Made by a program: the position numbers and the translations under genes. Of a DNA stretch of 5,825 bases, positions 5,174-5,825 are shown piece by piece. The notes under the pieces are model-generated. The model was not told the DNA's origin. It made no database searches and saw only the letters and a list, made by a program, of their open reading frames with translations. Source of the stretch: JAKEGN01 sp964465665 (GTDB taxonomy: Bacteria > Pseudomonadota > Gammaproteobacteria > Steroidobacterales > Woeseiaceae); assembly GCA_964465665.1 (NCBI GenBank), contig CAYXKM010000251.1:1-5825 (forward strand). Direction: 5' to 3'. Every line of letters starts with the position of its first letter. Positions within the stretch are counted from its first letter, which is position 1.

Positions 5174-5825
5174 ATGCGATCCCTTACGAAGTCCAACCAG
5201 CATTTTCGGAAGGCTGTTACCAAACTGCCGCTCGGCGTGTCGTCGAATTTCCGATACTGGGGCGACGAGAAGACTATCTATGCGAAACGCGGCAAGGGCG
5301 CGCGTTTGTGGGACATGGATGACAACGAATACATCGACTATCGCCTGGCGTACGGTCCGGCGATCCTCGGTTACGCCGATCCGCGTGTCGATGAAGCGGC
5401 TCGCGCCGGAATGGAGATCGGCGGGGTATTTGCGCTTGCCACCGAACTCGAATACGAAGTCGCATCCCGTATCAGCAAAATGGTCCCGGCTGCAGAACTC
5501 GTGCGATTCTCGAACTCTGGCACAGAAGCCGTCATGGCGGCTCTGCGCGTTGCCCGTGCCTACACCGGCAAGGACGGACATATCGTGCTCGAAGGCGGTT
5601 ATCACGGTGTTTTCAACGAAGTGCTGTGGTATGCCGACGTAGAAGAATGGGAACCTGCGGACGGCGAACCGGAAGTGCTGGCCTACAGCGAAGGTGTACC
5701 CGCGATTACGCGCCGTCTGTTCCATTCCGCGCCGCTCAACGACGCCAATGCCATCGAGGAGGTTTTCCGAAAGCACGGTGACAAGATCGGTGCGTTCCTT
5801 ATCGAGCCGATCATGGGAAATTGCT
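5174..5825 (+). CDS. Class III PLP-dependent aminotransferase, glutamate-1-semialdehyde aminomutase-like (partial, 3' end off window)
   Basis: A fold-type I PLP enzyme that moves an amino group between an amine or amino acid and an oxo acid or aldehyde. The first 217 residues are present; the family is about 430-450 long, so the PLP-binding lysine lies outside the window. Visible landmarks are LGVSSNFRYWG (20-30), the YIDYRLAYGPAILGYADP segment (53-70), the phosphate-binding NSGTEAVMAALRVARAYTGK (114-133), EGGYHG (140-145) with the ring-stacking Tyr143, and LIEPIMGN (209-216). These resemble HemL, but the HemL CYHGHAD motif is GYHGVFNE here, and the neighbours are not haem genes, so a paralogue with another substrate is more likely. 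The start is an ATG with GGAGG at 5165-5169; in-frame ATGs at 5123 and 5135 lack a ribosome binding site. It is transcribed divergently from the TetR gene and probably controlled by the palindrome at 5092-5109. Confidence 0.88.
   Translation, partial: MRSLTKSNQHFRKAVTKLPLGVSSNFRYWGDEKTIYAKRGKGARLWDMDDNEYIDYRLAYGPAILGYADPRVDEAARAGMEIGGVFALATELEYEVASRISKMVPAAELVRFSNSGTEAVMAALRVARAYTGKDGHIVLEGGYHGVFNEVLWYADVEEWEPADGEPEVLAYSEGVPAITRRLFHSAPLNDANAIEEVFRKHGDKIGAFLIEPIMGNC

Noticed and set aside
5036..5776. 246-codon open frame on the minus strand opposite the aminotransferase
   Set aside because: It overlaps recognisable aminotransferase motifs on the other strand and would run through the operator and the leader hairpin. 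It shows no family motifs.

Overview
The window reads as a chromosomal segment of a moderately GC-rich Gram-negative bacterium, most likely a gammaproteobacterium. The basis is the potF-potG-potH order and the close residue-level resemblance of these three proteins to the Escherichia coli putrescine importer. Genus cannot be read from the sequence. All genes except the last are on the minus strand. There are no tRNA or rRNA genes, insertion sequences or CRISPR arrays.

Layout by region. (1) 1-3005, minus strand: a polyamine ABC importer operon read right to left. It holds potF (substrate-binding lipoprotein, 1887-3005), potG (ATPase, 751-1857) and potH (permease, 750-1, cut by the window edge). 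A second permease, potI, would be expected beyond the left end. (2) 3006-3163: a 158-bp gap holding the 3' end of the acyl-CoA dehydrogenase transcript and the potF leader, with a spaced inverted repeat and a small hairpin. (3) 3164-4984, minus strand: a two-gene unit of a BetI-like TetR regulator (4355-4984) followed 30 bp later by an acyl-CoA dehydrogenase (3164-4324). (4) 4985-5173: a 189-bp divergent intergenic region dense in symmetry. It holds a clean 7-4-7 TetR-type operator at 5092-5109 and a predicted hairpin that would bury the Shine-Dalgarno of the rightward gene. (5) 5174-5825, plus strand: the first 217 codons of a class III PLP aminotransferase resembling glutamate-1-semialdehyde aminomutase, cut by the right edge.

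How the parts may work together (inference): the TetR protein probably binds the 5092-5109 operator, controlling itself, the dehydrogenase behind it and the divergent aminotransferase. The neighbouring importer would bring in a diamine or polyamine, and the aminotransferase and dehydrogenase could serve catabolism of an amine-derived carbon skeleton. The substrate is unknown. The transporter may be a separate transcription unit, since no copy of the operator was seen in front of potF.

The points most worth a second look are the layered transcriptional and translational control signals in the divergent region, the mixed PotF/PotD-like binding pocket of the solute-binding protein, and the unusual gene partnership. 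Several genes appear to use GTG or TTG starts, so automatic annotation may misplace their N-termini.
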